From Oscillospiraceae bacterium (GTDB lineage Bacteria; Bacillota; Clostridia; Oscillospirales; Acutalibacteraceae), in NCBI GenBank assembly GCA_902797915.1, contig CADBUK010000064.1:1-6242 (forward strand): DNA of 6,242 nt, written 5' to 3'. Made by a program: the position numbers and the translations under genes. Positions 5,900 to 6,242 of the stretch are shown here, in pieces; the stretch's first letter is position 1, and the number at the start of each line of letters is the position of its first letter. Under the pieces are notes generated by a model. It saw only the letters and a list, made by a program, of their open reading frames with translations, did not search any database and was not told where the DNA came from.

Positions 5900-6241
5900 T
5901 TATTCAGTGATTGTCTTGTCCCAGGCTGCCTGGAATTTTGCAAGGCCGTAATCGGTAAACGGGTGGTAGAAGCTGTCCTTGAATACCTGAAGCCCTGCGG
6001 TAACGATGTCAGCCCCCGCAACCGCACAGTCAACAAACTGCTTGCCCGTTCTTACAGCGGCGCAGATAATCTGCGTTTCGCCGATATATCCGTAGTTTTC
6101 GTAAATGGTTACGATATCCTGAATGTACTGTACGCAATCCTCGCCGCTGTTCTCTTTCCAGCCGATGAACGGAGATACGAACAGTGAGTTGTTCTTTGCA
6201 GCGATAAGCGCCTGAGAGGCAGAGAAAACAAGGGTAAGATT
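5900..6241 (-). CDS. sftT: Transaldolase, FSA/TalC type, probable 6-deoxy-6-sulfofructose transaldolase (5' part missing)
   Basis: This is the C-terminal 113 residues of a class I (Schiff-base) transaldolase, cytoplasmic, and roughly half of a 215-230 residue family member. In the proposed pathway it transfers the dihydroxyacetone unit of sulfofructose to glyceraldehyde 3-phosphate, giving fructose 6-phosphate and sulfolactaldehyde. Visible family signatures, numbered within the fragment, are NLTLVFSASQALIAA (1-15), SPFIG (23-27), AAVRTGKQ (61-68), AGADIVTAG (75-83) and the C-terminal HPFTDYGLAKFQAAW (93-107). The catalytic Lys lies in the missing half. Phe25 sits where true transaldolases carry Phe and fructose-6-phosphate aldolases carry Tyr. 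Trp28 occupies a position that is Arg in ordinary transaldolases (SPFxGR). It ends 22 bases before the reductase. The fold is near certain; the sulfo-sugar substrate is inferred from the neighbours. A general pentose-phosphate TalC is the alternative. Confidence 0.85.
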   Translation of the reverse strand, partial: NLTLVFSASQALIAAKNNSLFVSPFIGWKENSGEDCVQYIQDIVTIYENYGYIGETQIICAAVRTGKQFVDCAVAGADIVTAGLQVFKDSFYHPFTDYGLAKFQAAWDKTITE

Positions 6242-6242
6242 A

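Larger units (their letters stand above)
1..6242 (-). other. Putative sulfoquinovose (sulfo-TAL) operon, partial at both ends
   Basis: Seven genes face the same way. Junctions in transcription order are a 22-base gap, an 8-base overlap, then gaps of 17, 29, 12 and 22 bases. No hairpin followed by a T run was seen in any junction. The set is transaldolase, SLA-reductase-like dehydrogenase, DUF4867-like protein, fucose-isomerase-like isomerase, TSUP exporter, ROK regulator and GPH importer. That fits the Firmicutes sulfo-TAL route for sulfoquinovose better than any phosphorylated-sugar pathway, because there is no sugar kinase and a sulfonate-type exporter is present. The assignment rests on gene combination and motif reading, not on a database search. 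The main promoter and the start of the operon lie beyond base 6242. Confidence 0.75.

Noticed and set aside
5878..6036. N-terminal extension of the reductase to an ATG at 6036 (53 extra residues)
   Set aside because: It would overlap the transaldolase gene, the added residues do not resemble a Rossmann fold, and a strong ribosome binding site precedes the ATG at 5877.

Overview
The window is one gene-dense stretch of bacterial DNA in which all seven genes lie on the minus strand. Transcription therefore runs from base 6242 towards base 1. Gaps are 12 to 29 bases, apart from one 8-base overlap, so the layout is that of a single operon. Two genes are cut by the window: the transaldolase at the right edge lacks its N-terminal half, and the transporter at the left edge lacks its C-terminal end.

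In transcription order the genes are: a transaldolase of the small FSA/TalC type (5900-6241); an NAD(H)-type beta-hydroxyacid-dehydrogenase-family reductase (5011-5877); a cupin-like protein that resembles the uncharacterised DUF4867 family (4353-5018); an L-fucose-isomerase-like sugar isomerase (3001-4335); a TSUP/TauE-type membrane exporter (2240-2971); a ROK-family repressor-like protein (1121-2227); and a GPH-family (MelB/YihO-like) sugar:cation symporter (1-1098).

This combination matches the sulfoquinovose transaldolase pathway (sulfo-TAL) known from Firmicutes. In that reading the GPH carrier imports sulfoquinovose (SQ) or a glycoside of it, and the isomerase makes 6-deoxy-6-sulfofructose (SF). 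The transaldolase moves the three-carbon dihydroxyacetone unit of SF to glyceraldehyde 3-phosphate, giving fructose 6-phosphate and 3-sulfolactaldehyde (SLA). The reductase turns SLA into 2,3-dihydroxypropane-1-sulfonate (DHPS), which regenerates NAD+, and the TSUP protein exports the C3 sulfonate. The ROK protein would sense the sugar. The DUF4867-like protein has no assigned role. Neither a sulfoquinovosidase nor an SLA dehydrogenase is visible, so the pathway here looks like the fermentative, DHPS-producing branch.

The organism is most likely an anaerobic member of the Bacillota (Clostridia), plausibly a gut bacterium. The reasons are strong AGGAG-type ribosome binding sites, moderate GC by eye, and a pathway variant known from gut Firmicutes. 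This is inference from sequence style and gene content; no rRNA or other taxonomic marker is present. No RNA gene, CRISPR array, mobile element or convincing terminator was seen, and no stretch over 30 bases is non-coding.
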